Shown here piece after piece: positions 52,104-61,400 of a stretch of DNA of 64,000 nt. Within the stretch, counting starts at the first letter, position 1. Each line of letters opens with the position of its first letter. A program made the position numbers and the translations under genes. The notes under the pieces were generated by a model. That model made no database searches and had not been told where the DNA came from. It saw only the letters and a list, made by a program, of their open reading frames with translations. The stretch is from the NCBI GenBank assembly GCA_965656785.1, contig CBFHLY010000007.1, positions 1 to 64,000 of the forward strand, read 5' to 3'. The DNA is from JALQTD01 sp965656785 (GTDB lineage: Bacteria > Bacteroidota > Bacteroidia > Flavobacteriales_D > Sanyastnellaceae).

Positions 52104-52753
52104 AACCGAACGTCGCAGCGCTCGGAATCATCGCCGTGTTGCACGCCGTCGGTGTCCTTGGAGTGATTTTCGGATACGGAGCGTGGATTTGGCCGCTAAC
52201 GCCGTTGAATTTGCTGGTGGCTGGTGGCTTGGCGATTTGGAGGGCCTGGCCTGCTCGAACGGGTTGGTGGTTGGTGGTCGCACTGAGCGGCTATGTGGCA
52301 GAGGTCTTCGGTGTTCAGCAGGGCTGGTTGTTCGGATCGTATGCTTATGGGACGGCCTTGGGGCCCGTGGTGGCGGGGGTTCCGCTGATGTTGGGGTGGA
52401 TGTGGCTGTTGCTGTTGCAGGGGAGTCGGTATCGGTGGGGCGGGCGATGGGGCCAAGCGGTTTTAGGCGCGACGTTGATGACGGGCATGGACGGACTCAT
52501 TGAACCGGTGGCCATCAGAGCGGGTTGGTGGAGCTGGTCTGCGGTTCAATCGCCTTGGATGTCGTGGATTTCTTGGGACGTGGCGGGCCAATCCATCCCG
52601 TGGTGGAACTTTGGGTCGTGGTGGGTGGTTTCATTTGTGTTGCTCCTGTTCGCTCCCGCTGTACCTTCGTTGGAGCATCAGCGAGTGTGGCGGGGGTTGT
52701 GGTGGGTGATGGTGTCGTTTTTCACCTTGTTGAACGTGTTTGAATGGTCATGA
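52100..52753 (+). CDS. cruF: Carotenoid 1,2-hydratase CruF
   Basis: 217 residues, an integral membrane protein with about seven hydrophobic segments and many tryptophans. The segment AEVFGVQQGWLFGSYAYGTALGP with the charged residues E-x-x-G and the TGMDGLIEPVAIRAGWWSW region are characteristic of the CruF/DUF422 carotenoid hydratases found beside crtD in myxol- and saproxanthin-producing Bacteroidota. It adds water to a psi end, giving the 1'-hydroxyl. It overlaps crtD by four bases. Confidence 0.88.
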   Translation: MKPNVAALGIIAVLHAVGVLGVIFGYGAWIWPLTPLNLLVAGGLAIWRAWPARTGWWLVVALSGYVAEVFGVQQGWLFGSYAYGTALGPVVAGVPLMLGWMWLLLLQGSRYRWGGRWGQAVLGATLMTGMDGLIEPVAIRAGWWSWSAVQSPWMSWISWDVAGQSIPWWNFGSWWVVSFVLLLFAPAVPSLEHQRVWRGLWWVMVSFFTLLNVFEWS

Positions 52754-52754
52754 T

Positions 52755-53231
52755 ATGAACGGTTGGATGGCTGCAGTTTGGGTAATCGGCACCTTCATCG
52801 GCATGGAGGGCGTGGCGTGGTTGGCCCACAAGTATTTGATGCACGGAGCGATGTGGTTCTTCCATGAGGATCACCACACGCACGGACCGGGCTTTTTCGA
52901 AAAGAACGATGCGTTCTTCTTGATTTTTGCCGTTCCCAGCGCGCTCGGCATCATGACCGGCCTCATGGCCGGCGGCGACTTCAAGCTGTGGATTGGAGTG
53001 GGCATCGCGGTTTACGGTTTGGCCTACTTCCTCGTGCATGACGTGTTCATCCACCAGCGTTTCCCTTGGTTCAAACGGACTCAAAACGTGTACTTTATGG
53101 CCATTCGAAAGGCGCACAAAGTGCACCACAAGCACCTCGGGAAGGAGGATGGCGAATGTTTCGGCATGTTGTACGTGCCTCCAAAGTATTTCCGGGAGGC
53201 GCGCAAAAGTTTAGAACGCCAGCGGGCATGA
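52755..53231 (+). CDS. crtZ: Beta-carotene 3-hydroxylase CrtZ
   Basis: 158 residues, fatty-acid-hydroxylase superfamily, non-haem di-iron. The histidine clusters are all present: HKYLMH (25-30), HEDHH (37-41), HDVFIHQRF and KAHKVHHKH. It hydroxylates carbon 3 of a beta ring. The start MNGWMAAVWV is one base after the cruF stop; an alternative TTG five codons upstream overlaps cruF. The lycopene cyclase start overlaps its stop by four bases. Confidence 0.94.
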   Translation: MNGWMAAVWVIGTFIGMEGVAWLAHKYLMHGAMWFFHEDHHTHGPGFFEKNDAFFLIFAVPSALGIMTGLMAGGDFKLWIGVGIAVYGLAYFLVHDVFIHQRFPWFKRTQNVYFMAIRKAHKVHHKHLGKEDGECFGMLYVPPKYFREARKSLERQRA

Positions 53232-53965
53232 ATCCGGTGTACCTGTGGGTGGATCTCGCGGTGTTCGTACCGACGTTCCTGTTGAGCTTCGACCGGCGCG
53301 TGGCGTTTTACAAGCAGTGGAGGTCGTATTGGCCCGTGAATGCAGCGGTCTTGGCTGGCTTCGTGGCGTGGGACATCCTGTTTACGCAATGGGGTGTTTG
53401 GGGCTTCAATCCGGCGTACCTGGTGGGCGTGGATCTGTTGGGGTTGCCGATTGAGGAGTGGGGATTCTTCATTGCCGTGCCCTACGCGTGCACGTTTTCG
53501 TACGCCACGTTGAAGCATTATGTCCCGCAGTTGGGGGCTTTCCGCTATGGTGCTCGGTCGGTGACGTTCGCGGCGTGGGTGCTTTCCGCGTGGATGCTTT
53601 GGGCCTTTTCAGGCCAAATCTATCCCGCAACCACAGCAGCATTCCTCTTCCTTACGATGACGGTGTTGCTACTGCGGCCTAATCGCTGGTTCGGACACTT
53701 TTGGCTGGCTTATGCCGTGCTTTTGATTCCGTTCATCCTCAGCAACGGCGTGCTGACGGGATTGGACTTCACCGCCTACCCCCTCCTCCACAACCGACCC
53801 GAATCCGTTGTGGACCAAATTGTTTGGTACAACAACGCAGAAAACACAGGCTGGCGAATTTTCTCCATGCCCGTGGATGACCTGGTGTACGGTTTGCTCT
53901 TGATGGTCCTTCATGTTGCGGGACTGGAGGGCTTGGAGCGTCGAAGAACGCGAAAATTGCGGTAA
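53228..53965 (+). CDS. Lycopene beta-cyclase, fused CrtYc-CrtYd type
   Basis: 245 residues, about seven transmembrane helices, with two related halves as in the CrtYcd/CarR-type cyclases. The first half contains PIEEWGFFIAVPYACTFSYATL (conserved P-x-E-E), and the second PVDDLVYGLLLMVLHV in the matching position. It cyclises one or both ends of lycopene into beta rings. Last gene of the crt operon; no terminator is visible in the 24 bases before the next gene. Confidence 0.88.
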   Translation: MNPVYLWVDLAVFVPTFLLSFDRRVAFYKQWRSYWPVNAAVLAGFVAWDILFTQWGVWGFNPAYLVGVDLLGLPIEEWGFFIAVPYACTFSYATLKHYVPQLGAFRYGARSVTFAAWVLSAWMLWAFSGQIYPATTAAFLFLTMTVLLLRPNRWFGHFWLAYAVLLIPFILSNGVLTGLDFTAYPLLHNRPESVVDQIVWYNNAENTGWRIFSMPVDDLVYGLLLMVLHVAGLEGLERRRTRKLR

Positions 53966-53989
53966 GTTCACGCCGCAATAAATTGAACC

Positions 53990-54811
53990 ATGAAACGCAT
54001 TTTGATTTTGGCCGCCACCGCTTTGGCTGCTCACCATGCTTGTGCTCAGCGCGTCACTGCGGAATTCGAGGACGGAACGACGATGGAATATGAAATCCTA
54101 TCGAACTCTCCGGACAATTTGGCCCCCATCACCCTTTCGTTCGGAGCCACCCAAGGCAACGTCCGCGATGGCCTGAAGGTTGACTACTTCAATGAAGACC
54201 TCGGCGCTTTCCAATTGCGCCTGCCGAGCCTGTTGACCCTGGTGGACAATTCCGTTTCCCCTTCCTTGCGCGCATCGGGCCTCTTCTTCCTCAACGCGTC
54301 GTCGAAAACGAAAATGAAGCCCATCACGTTGATGTCCACGCAATCCGGCGACGTGGTGACCAAATACCGCACCGAAACCCCCATCGACCGGAAGTCGCGT
54401 TTCGGGGTGCACGGTGGCTTGGGATACCGAGATACGCGGTACTCACCATTTGGCACCGATGAACTCGTCACGTACACGGAATTGATGGCCGGCGTTGGAA
54501 TGTTCCGTTCACAGCACATTTCCATCATGCGCGAAGTGAACGGTGCGGCCTACCGTGCACAAGGGACCGCTTCCATGCAGTTGACGGCGGACGCGGTGTT
54601 GTTTTTAGGGACGGAGCGGGCCGATGCCACCGACGCCTCCCCCATTGAATCGGAGTCGTTGGGATTTGAAGTGGCATGGGTGGGACGCAGTTCGTTTTGG
54701 GGCAAGCGCGATTGGGGAATTTGGTTGACTGCTGGTTATGGCGTTGGTCCCGTCGGTTCGTATCCGGTCTTGGGTGGTGGGTTGTTCTTTGGCTACGGCA
54801 ACAAGTTGTGA
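53990..54811 (+). CDS. Exported protein of unknown function, probably outer membrane
   Basis: 273 residues. The signal peptide MKRILILAATALAAHHACAQ is followed by an amphipathic beta-rich protein whose last third has barrel-like strands (GFEVAWVGRSSFWGKRDWGIWLTAGYGVG, ending GGGLFFGYGNKL). No family recognised. Its stop TGA overlaps the GTG start of the protease gene, so the two are coupled. It begins 24 bases after the carotenoid operon and may be read through from it. Confidence 0.8.
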   Translation: MKRILILAATALAAHHACAQRVTAEFEDGTTMEYEILSNSPDNLAPITLSFGATQGNVRDGLKVDYFNEDLGAFQLRLPSLLTLVDNSVSPSLRASGLFFLNASSKTKMKPITLMSTQSGDVVTKYRTETPIDRKSRFGVHGGLGYRDTRYSPFGTDELVTYTELMAGVGMFRSQHISIMREVNGAAYRAQGTASMQLTADAVLFLGTERADATDASPIESESLGFEVAWVGRSSFWGKRDWGIWLTAGYGVGPVGSYPVLGGGLFFGYGNKL

Positions 54812-56433
54812 GCAGACGGATTGTGGGGTTGTGGCTGGTGGGGTGCGGTTTGGCCGCATGCAGTCCCTTTGCCAGCACGACCAAATCATGGATCGAAGTC
54901 GAATCCGGCGACAGCACGTCGATCGCGCATGCGCCGCTTCATGTGGGGCTGGCATGGAACCCCCAGTACAGCGCGTTGTACCGCGAGGCGGGGACCCACC
55001 GCGCAGAAGTTCCACTGACCAATCGCGCCCGACTTGAACTCATCGCGTTGGATGCCCCAGGACACTTTCCCGAACACCACATCGTTCAGGCGTCCCGATT
55101 CAATCCTTGGAAGCTCGGGGACGTCGCGGGCATGACCGGCGGCATCGCCTCGATGGTTCGCGGAAGCGGCAGCGACACGGAAGCCCTCATCGCTGGCGGA
55201 TTCTTTGTGACCTTCGGCAATTTCGTCGCGGTTTGGATGAATCCGAAGCGCGTGTTTCAATCGGAGTACCGGTTTGAAGCCCTGACCGCCATGCCCCGCG
55301 CAACGGATGAACTCCCGAAAATGGAACTGCAGCAATTCGATTTCAACCTCGCTGCAGGATCGCACTCGTGGAGCTACTTCGAAACGGTCAAAGACTTCGA
55401 ACGGGGCCGTTGGGTGGGGCGCAATGCGTCCCGGGAAGATGTGACGTTGGAGGACACCAACCTCGATGAGGAACTCGCGGAAGGGTTCACCCAACAAGGG
55501 TTCCAAGCACCTCCCTCCTATTCTTTGCTGCGCGATGAAGGGACGTGGAGTTTGCATGGGGAACTGGTCGGATTGAATGAGGACCGCTTGGCACGCGCTG
55601 TTCGATACGAAGCCACCACCCGCTGGTGGGTAGAGCACCCGTTTGGTTTGGAAGTGGATACGGTAGAATTGAGCACGCCATCGACGTGGCACGTTTATGA
55701 AACCGGGGATTTGGGCTTCAACCGCGCAGCGCTTTTGGATGCCGTTTCACGAGCGGCCTTTTTGGCAGCGGAAGATCAGCGCATTTTGCGGGACGCACGT
55801 TCGTTGGGGCAAGCGGATTCACTTTGGACCGCTCAATGGGAACCCCTTTCCCTTGAGCCGGCCCAAACCGCACCCGGCAAAGTTGCCGCTACCGTGTACA
55901 GCATGGTGACCATTGAGGACGAACAAGGGCACGGAAGCGGATGCATCATCGATGCGTCGGGATGGATTTTGACCAACCATCACGTAGCCTCGGATACGGC
56001 GAAAACCTACACGGTTACCCTGCATGACGGCACGAAACTCGATGGGCGGCTGGTGCGATTCCATCCCGTTTGGGACCTCGCTTTGGTGAAAGTGGAAGCG
56101 ACCGGGCTGCAACCCTTCGCCATGGATGTTGAGGCGTTTCCGGAATTGGGAGAAGATGTTTTTGCCATCGGCACGCCATACGATGTGGGATTGGGCGCCA
56201 CGTTGACGCGCGGCATCGTCTCTGGGAAGCGCCGAGATGGCGCCAAAACCCTCATCCAAACAGACGTCAGCATCAGTCCCGGAAACAGCGGAGGTGCACT
56301 CGCTCGTCCGAACGGCGTGCTGGTGGGAATCGTGACTGAAAAAATCATGGACCAAGGCGTGGAAGGATTGGGCTTTGCCATGCCCCTGACTCAGCTGGAA
56401 CACTTGTTGGGCCTGCGATTTGCGCGCAAGTGA
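54808..56433 (+). CDS. Trypsin-like serine protease lipoprotein (HtrA/DegP-like catalytic domain)
   Basis: 541 residues from a GTG that overlaps the previous stop (GTGA). The signal ends in GLAAC, lipidating Cys18. Residues 20-370 form an unrecognised beta-rich region (SYFETVKDFERGRW, SLHGELVGLNEDRLARAVRYE). The C-terminal 170 residues are a chymotrypsin-fold protease with the full triad: His in TNHHVAS, Asp in WDLALVKVEA and Ser in SPGNSGGALARP. No PDZ domain follows, unlike DegP. It probably acts on damaged or surface proteins at the outer membrane. A longer upstream frame lies inside the preceding gene. Confidence 0.9.
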   Translation: MSRRIVGLWLVGCGLAACSPFASTTKSWIEVESGDSTSIAHAPLHVGLAWNPQYSALYREAGTHRAEVPLTNRARLELIALDAPGHFPEHHIVQASRFNPWKLGDVAGMTGGIASMVRGSGSDTEALIAGGFFVTFGNFVAVWMNPKRVFQSEYRFEALTAMPRATDELPKMELQQFDFNLAAGSHSWSYFETVKDFERGRWVGRNASREDVTLEDTNLDEELAEGFTQQGFQAPPSYSLLRDEGTWSLHGELVGLNEDRLARAVRYEATTRWWVEHPFGLEVDTVELSTPSTWHVYETGDLGFNRAALLDAVSRAAFLAAEDQRILRDARSLGQADSLWTAQWEPLSLEPAQTAPGKVAATVYSMVTIEDEQGHGSGCIIDASGWILTNHHVASDTAKTYTVTLHDGTKLDGRLVRFHPVWDLALVKVEATGLQPFAMDVEAFPELGEDVFAIGTPYDVGLGATLTRGIVSGKRRDGAKTLIQTDVSISPGNSGGALARPNGVLVGIVTEKIMDQGVEGLGFAMPLTQLEHLLGLRFARK

Positions 56434-56526
56434 ATCGACGGCGTAGGCGGCGTGTTCCGAGCGCCACTGTGATCAAGATGCCATCGGATTTGGATTGCTT
56501 CGTGCATTGTCGCTTAATTTCCTGAC

Positions 56527-56982
56527 ATGAAACGAATCAACGGGAAAGCGCTCGGTCTCTTCGGGGTGCTCAATTTCACCGCCCTTGCCATCGGAGGGCT
56601 GTTCACGGGGCCCGGCGTTCGGTCTGACTGGTATGCGGGCCTCGATCAGGCCCCATGGATTCCGCCAGGCGCGACGTTCGGCATCGCTTGGACGGTGGTC
56701 ATGCTTTCGCTGTCGGTGTTCATGAGCCAAAACCAGCCCCGGCATCCCCGGCGGTTTTACCTGTGGTACGGCATCCAGTGGGTTCTCAACGTGGCTTGGA
56801 ATCCACTCTTCTTCTCAGCACAGTGGACGGACCTTGCATTGCTGGATTTGGTGCTGCTGCTGGTGGCTGTTTTGATGATGTGGCGGTTTTGCCGAAGAGG
56901 TGGTTGGTTGTTGATCCCCTACGTGCTTTGGTTGATCGTGGCCACTTCTTTGAACACCTGGGTGGTGCTGTTCAATCCATGA
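56527..56982 (+). CDS. tspO: TspO/MBR-family membrane protein (CrtK homologue)
   Basis: 151 residues, five transmembrane helices, rich in Trp. Signatures WYAGLDQAPWIPPGATFGIAWTVV, YGIQWVLNVAWNPLFF and WRFCRRGGWLLIPYVLWLIVATSLNTWV are characteristic. TspO binds porphyrins and cholesterol-like ligands. In Rhodobacter the homologue (CrtK) affects carotenoid and photosynthesis gene expression, so its place 2.6 kb after the crt operon is noteworthy, though a functional link is inferred only. No clear promoter box seen in the 93-base gap upstream. Confidence 0.92.
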   Translation: MKRINGKALGLFGVLNFTALAIGGLFTGPGVRSDWYAGLDQAPWIPPGATFGIAWTVVMLSLSVFMSQNQPRHPRRFYLWYGIQWVLNVAWNPLFFSAQWTDLALLDLVLLLVAVLMMWRFCRRGGWLLIPYVLWLIVATSLNTWVVLFNP

Positions 56983-56983
56983 A

Positions 56984-57015
56984 AAAGGCCCCGATGCCGA
57001 AGCATCGAGGCCTTT
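56984..57015. terminator. Hairpin terminator between convergent tspO and the FAS1 gene
   Basis: AAAGGCC-C-CGATGC pairs with GCATCG-A-GGCCTTT across the loop CGAA with one mismatch. The T-run is short, but A/T tracts lie on both sides. Confidence 0.7.
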
Positions 57016-57033
57016 CAACCCATCGTTGAAGAA

Positions 57034-58206
57034 TCAACGAATCACCAATCGTTTCCAACCCAATTCGGGCGTTCCCAAGAAGTAGATGCCCGTTTCGAGC
57101 GCTTCAATGGAGAACGCTTGCTGCGTGGCGTTCAACTGGGCGACGGTTTGGCCCATCGCATTGACCACCAAGATGTCACGCTCCATGTTGTTCCACCCGT
57201 CGATGCGGATGACGTCCACTGCAGGGTTCGGGAACACGTTCCACGTTGCCACTTGCGCCTCCTGCACGGAGGTCGGCGGCAACAACACCGCATCGATGAC
57301 GTGCACCACTCCGTTGTCCGCGACGAGGTCCGCAACGACGACTTCCGCANNNNNNNNNNNNNNNNNNNNNNNNNNNNNNNNNNNNNNNNNNNNNNNNNNN
57401 NNNNNNNNNNNNNNNNNNNNNNNNNNNNNNNNNNNNNNNNNNNNNNNNACTCCGTTGTCCGCGACGAGGTCCGCAACGACGACTTCCGCATCGTTGATGA
57501 AAACGCCTTCTGCGTTGATGGACACTGTCACGGACTCGCCGTTCAAGGTCTCCACCACCATGCCGTCCATGAGGTCCGTGCTCAACGTCGTTCCGCCGAC
57601 TACGTGGTAGGTCAAGATCGCCGTCAACAGCTCATTGTCCGCGAGAACCGCATCCAACGTGCCCGCAGGCAACGCATCGAACGCAGCGTCCGTCGGAGCA
57701 AAAATCGTGAACGGACCCTCTCCGCTCAAGGTGCCTGCCAATCCCGCAGCAACGACTGCTGTCTCAAGCGTGGTGTGATCCGGGCTGTTGACAATGATGT
57801 CGACGACTGTGTTGGACGGAGGCGGAGTAACCGTGATGGTTCCCACCATGCCGTTGGCAGCGTGTGCACCAAACGAGCAATCGTATTGGTACGTGCCCGG
57901 CTCGGTGAATGTGAACGAGCCCATGCAAACCCCGGCCGTGTTTCCTGAAACGAGCGGCAACGAGAAGGTCTCAGGATTGGACCAAGCCGCTCCGGTGGTA
58001 GAGGATACGCCATTGACGTCGTGCGTACCACCATAGTTCACCCAAACAACGGTTTCACCCGCCTCGATGGTCAAGTTTGATGGCGTGTAAGAAAGGCCAC
58101 TGGCCTCGACCACGACGCCGGGCGTGTTGCAAGGGTTCTGAGCCGCTGCCGTGAGGCTGGTCAGGGCTCCCAACGCGAGGAGCAAGAGATTGAACGAATG
58201 TTTCAT
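57034..58206 (-). CDS. Secreted cupredoxin-FAS1 protein with T9SS sorting tail, interrupted by an assembly gap
   Basis: The frame stays open across the N-run. A signal peptide (MKHSFNLLLLALGALTSLTAAAQ) precedes a blue-copper (plastocyanin-like) domain with H62 and the C-x4-H-x4-M ligand set C110, H115, M120. Then comes a fasciclin (FAS1) domain (DIIVNSPDHTTLETAVVAAG, FTIFAPTDAAFDALPAGTL, ILTYHVVGG, ending NGVVHVIDAVLLPP). A type A T9SS tail follows (NVFPNPAVDVIRIDG to GWKRLVIR). It should be exported to the cell surface; electron transfer and adhesion are possible. The gap lies at the end of FAS1, flanked by identical 42-base sequences, so the true length is uncertain. Confidence 0.85.
   Translation of the reverse strand: MKHSFNLLLLALGALTSLTAAAQNPCNTPGVVVEASGLSYTPSNLTIEAGETVVWVNYGGTHDVNGVSSTTGAAWSNPETFSLPLVSGNTAGVCMGSFTFTEPGTYQYDCSFGAHAANGMVGTITVTPPPSNTVVDIIVNSPDHTTLETAVVAAGLAGTLSGEGPFTIFAPTDAAFDALPAGTLDAVLADNELLTAILTYHVVGGTTLSTDLMDGMVVETLNGESVTVSINAEGVFINDAEVVVADLVADNGXXXXXXXXXXXXXXXXXXXXXXXXXXXXXXXXXXAEVVVADLVADNGVVHVIDAVLLPPTSVQEAQVATWNVFPNPAVDVIRIDGWNNMERDILVVNAMGQTVAQLNATQQAFSIEALETGIYFLGTPELGWKRLVIR
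57308..57349. repeat. 42-base direct repeat, copy 1 (left of the gap)
   Basis: Identical to 57449-57490, encoding AEVVVADLVADNG on the minus strand. It abuts the run of N. Confidence 0.95.
57350..57448. other. Assembly gap (99 N)
   Basis: An unresolved join inside the FAS1 gene. Removing the gap plus one repeat copy deletes 141 bases (47 codons) and leaves one complete, in-frame FAS1 domain. Confidence 0.99.
57449..57490. repeat. 42-base direct repeat, copy 2 (right of the gap)
   Basis: Identical to 57308-57349. Either unmerged overlapping contig ends, or the shared end of tandem FAS1 domains. Confidence 0.95.
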
Positions 58207-58387
58207 GTGTTGAAGGTTTGTAACGAAAGGTTAAACACGCACCGTTCAACATTGTTCGCTCGAGTTCGAACAATTCCATTGATTTATGTGAATTTTTCTG
58301 ATTTGAACCGGGTAACAACTCATCACATCACGTATCACCATTTTCAACAGCCCACCCCTTCACATAAATCCGCTTTTTGCCGTCCCT

Positions 58388-58395
58388 TATTTTCG
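58388..58395 (+). promoter_or_regulatory. -7 box (TATTTTCG) of the large surface-protein gene
   Basis: A 7/8 match to TAnnTTTG, 17 bases before the ATG at 58413, in a 206-base divergent region with the FAS1 gene. Confidence 0.4.
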
Positions 58396-58412
58396 TTGAA
58401 ATCCCAATTATC

Positions 58413-61400
58413 ATGTCTCAACAACGATTTATTGCCGTTAAAGCAATCGCCTCATGCTTGGTGCTCACGCTTGCATGGTCGAAAAGCGCGGCGCAGCTGA
58501 ATCTGATTTCAAGCTCCCCCAACATTTCCAATCTGGGAGTGGAAATGAATCAATCCATCGTGCTCACATTCGACGCCGCGACGCCCGTCGATGTGGCTGA
58601 TGGAATCGCGATTTTAAGCAGATTCCGGGGCTCAATCGCTGGCTCGTGGTCTGGAGCAGGAACGACGGAGCTTGAATTCACGCCCAATGAGGCGCTTTGG
58701 CCCGGTGACTTGGTGGAACTTTCCGCATTAGGTGATTGGGTGAGTTCCACTTCGGAAACCCTGAATCCGTTTCTTTTAACTGCACGCGTGAAGGGGCTCA
58801 CGAACGAAGCTTTTTCTACGGGCAATTTTTGGGTGACAAAAGAGGACTGGGCGAACGATTCGGTGGCCATTTCAGACGTCACATCGGCGGATTTCAACGG
58901 CGATGGAGTTTTGGATTTAGCCGGCGTATGGCTCGAGCAGTGGAGCAACGACCCCGGCCTCTTGAAGGTCGCCTTCGGAAACGGCGACGGCACCTTCACG
59001 GCGTTCTCCGACCAGGTGTCCGACCTCAGTCGTGCAAAGACTTTGAAGGCACGCGACCTCGACCAAGATGGTGACGTCGACTTGGTGATCAGCGGTTACG
59101 GCGGCACATCGCCACTGCGCTGGTTGCTGAATGACGGCACGGGGCAATTCAGTGGAGGCGGTTTCGTGACGGAAACGAATTGGTATGTTGACTTTGCGGA
59201 CTTGGACGGCGATGGGGATCCGGATTTGGTGACCACCTCGAGAACGAGCGTGAAACTCTTCCGGAATGACCTCTCTGATGGTGGAGGTATGACGGCTTGG
59301 GCCACCGTGAGCAACGACTATTACTACACTTATGCCCCCATCTTCGGTGACTTCGATGGAGATGGCGACCAAGACATTGCCGCATCTTCATTGGGTTTTG
59401 TAAACGGAGGAAAACCAGAAAAGTGGTTCTGGCTCGAGAATACGGGGAACCTTTCCTCGGGATGGGTGGAGCATGTGATCCAAGAGGACGCTGCGGGAGG
59501 TTTGACCAACATCAATGAATTCAAATCGGGCGATGTGGATGGCGATGGCGATGTGGATTTGGTTGGCAATGGCGGGGTGTTCTTCGAGAACGATGGCGCG
59601 GGCGCTTTCACGATGACCAATGTGGTCACAGGTGCCTCAAGCTTTGAGTTGTTGGACTTCGATGCGGATGGCGATTTGGATGTGGCGGCGTCCTTTTGGA
59701 ACAACTGGACCCGCGTTTTTCGCAACAACGGAAGCGGAACCTTCACGGCCCTGACCATCGTGGAGTCCAATCAAAACAAGGGTGGATTCCTTGATGTTGC
59801 AGATTACAACGGTGACGGCTTGATGGACCTCCTCGTCACGGCGGGAGACGACTACACGAATGAATTGGGCATTTACAGTGTGCTGCCATTGGGCGGATCC
59901 ATTTTGGACATCCAGCCGGCTGAGGGAGCGGCTTCGTTAACGGGCCAAATCCCGCCCCAAGCCGGAACCATCACCGAGCGCGGCTTTGTCTACGCCACCA
60001 CACCAGCCCCCACGACCGCGAACACCCAGGTCACCGATGCGGGAACGGGTTCGGGATCTTTTACTGCAAATTTGACGGGCTTGGACGCCAACACCACCTA
60101 CTACGCTCGTTCCTACGCGGTCGTCAACGGCGTCACGCGGTACAGCTCCGAATACAGCTTCACCACCCCCATGTCGTTCACTTACAGCGTGGGAGATGTC
60201 GGACCCGCAGGCGGAATCGTCTTCTTCGTGGACGAGAACGACGAGCACCCCGGCTTCGATTACCTCGAACTTTCACCGGTTTCCATGCAAGTCGATCGGC
60301 AATGGGGATGCCAAGGTGAAGGCTACACCCCACTCGACTTTCCCAACCCATACAGCATCGGCACCGCGGACATGAGCGCATTGGGCGATGGCGTCGCAGC
60401 AACGGCGATGATCGTGGCGGGATGCGATGAAACGCCCCACGCCGCGCAGTACGCGGACAGCGTTTGGGTGGTTCAGAATGGCGCGTTTTTTGACGACTGG
60501 TTTTTGCCGTCCAAGGATGAATTTTCCACCCTGCGCGATGCGCTAGCGGGCGATGCTACGATTTGGGACAGCCTTGGATTTGTGGCGCCGGTTCCACAGC
60601 CGCCTTACACGCACTGGACCGCAACCGAATGGTTTGACACGGGCTCGGCCCAAACCTGGTCTGGCCAGTACTCGAATTTCTTCAGTGCGTTGGGCAAGTC
60701 GTTGTCAAATAAGGTGCGTCCGATGCGCGCTTTCTCGGAAGAATACACCTTCGGCGCGAGCGAACCCACTCCCCTGATCACGGCCGCCCTGGCGGATACG
60801 ATGGTGTGTTCAGGCGGTGCGAATGTGGTCATCGACCTTTCGCAGCACTTCCTGGCTCCAGTGGGCAGCTTGACGTTCTCCGTGGCAGGAGCCCCTGCTG
60901 GTAGCGAATTCTCGGCGAGCGTAAGTGGGAGCAGCCTGACCATCGATTTCAGCGGTGCCGGCGATGACGTGAGCGCCGAGTTGACCGTGACGGCCGAAGA
61001 CGACAACGGCGACACCCTGGACGCCACCTTCACGGTGACGGAACTCGCACCCGTGAGCATTTCCGAGTCGGTAACGGATGCCAGCTCGTGGGTGGCCGCC
61101 GATGGAGAGATCGCGTTGGTGTTCGATGGCGGAGCTCCAGCCGCCAGTACGAGCGGACCGTGTCACGGCGAGGCATCGGTGACCTATTTCGGTGTGGTGT
61201 ACACGCTGCACGAGGTGGGAGACCAGTGTTGGTTTGGCCAAAACCTGCGAACCACCCAATTCAACGACGGCACTGCCCTGACGCAGGAAACCGGCAACAG
61301 CCTGTACAGCAACGGCACCACCACGCCGATGTACGCGGATCCGGAAGGCGGCGTCTCCAACCTCAGCACCGACGGGTACTTCTACAGCGCGGCGGCGTTG

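Noticed and set aside
47196..53965. Recently acquired genomic island for the carotenoid operon
   Set aside because: Base composition of the genes looks like the neighbours, there are no flanking repeats, integrase or tRNA, and such clusters are common in this phylum.
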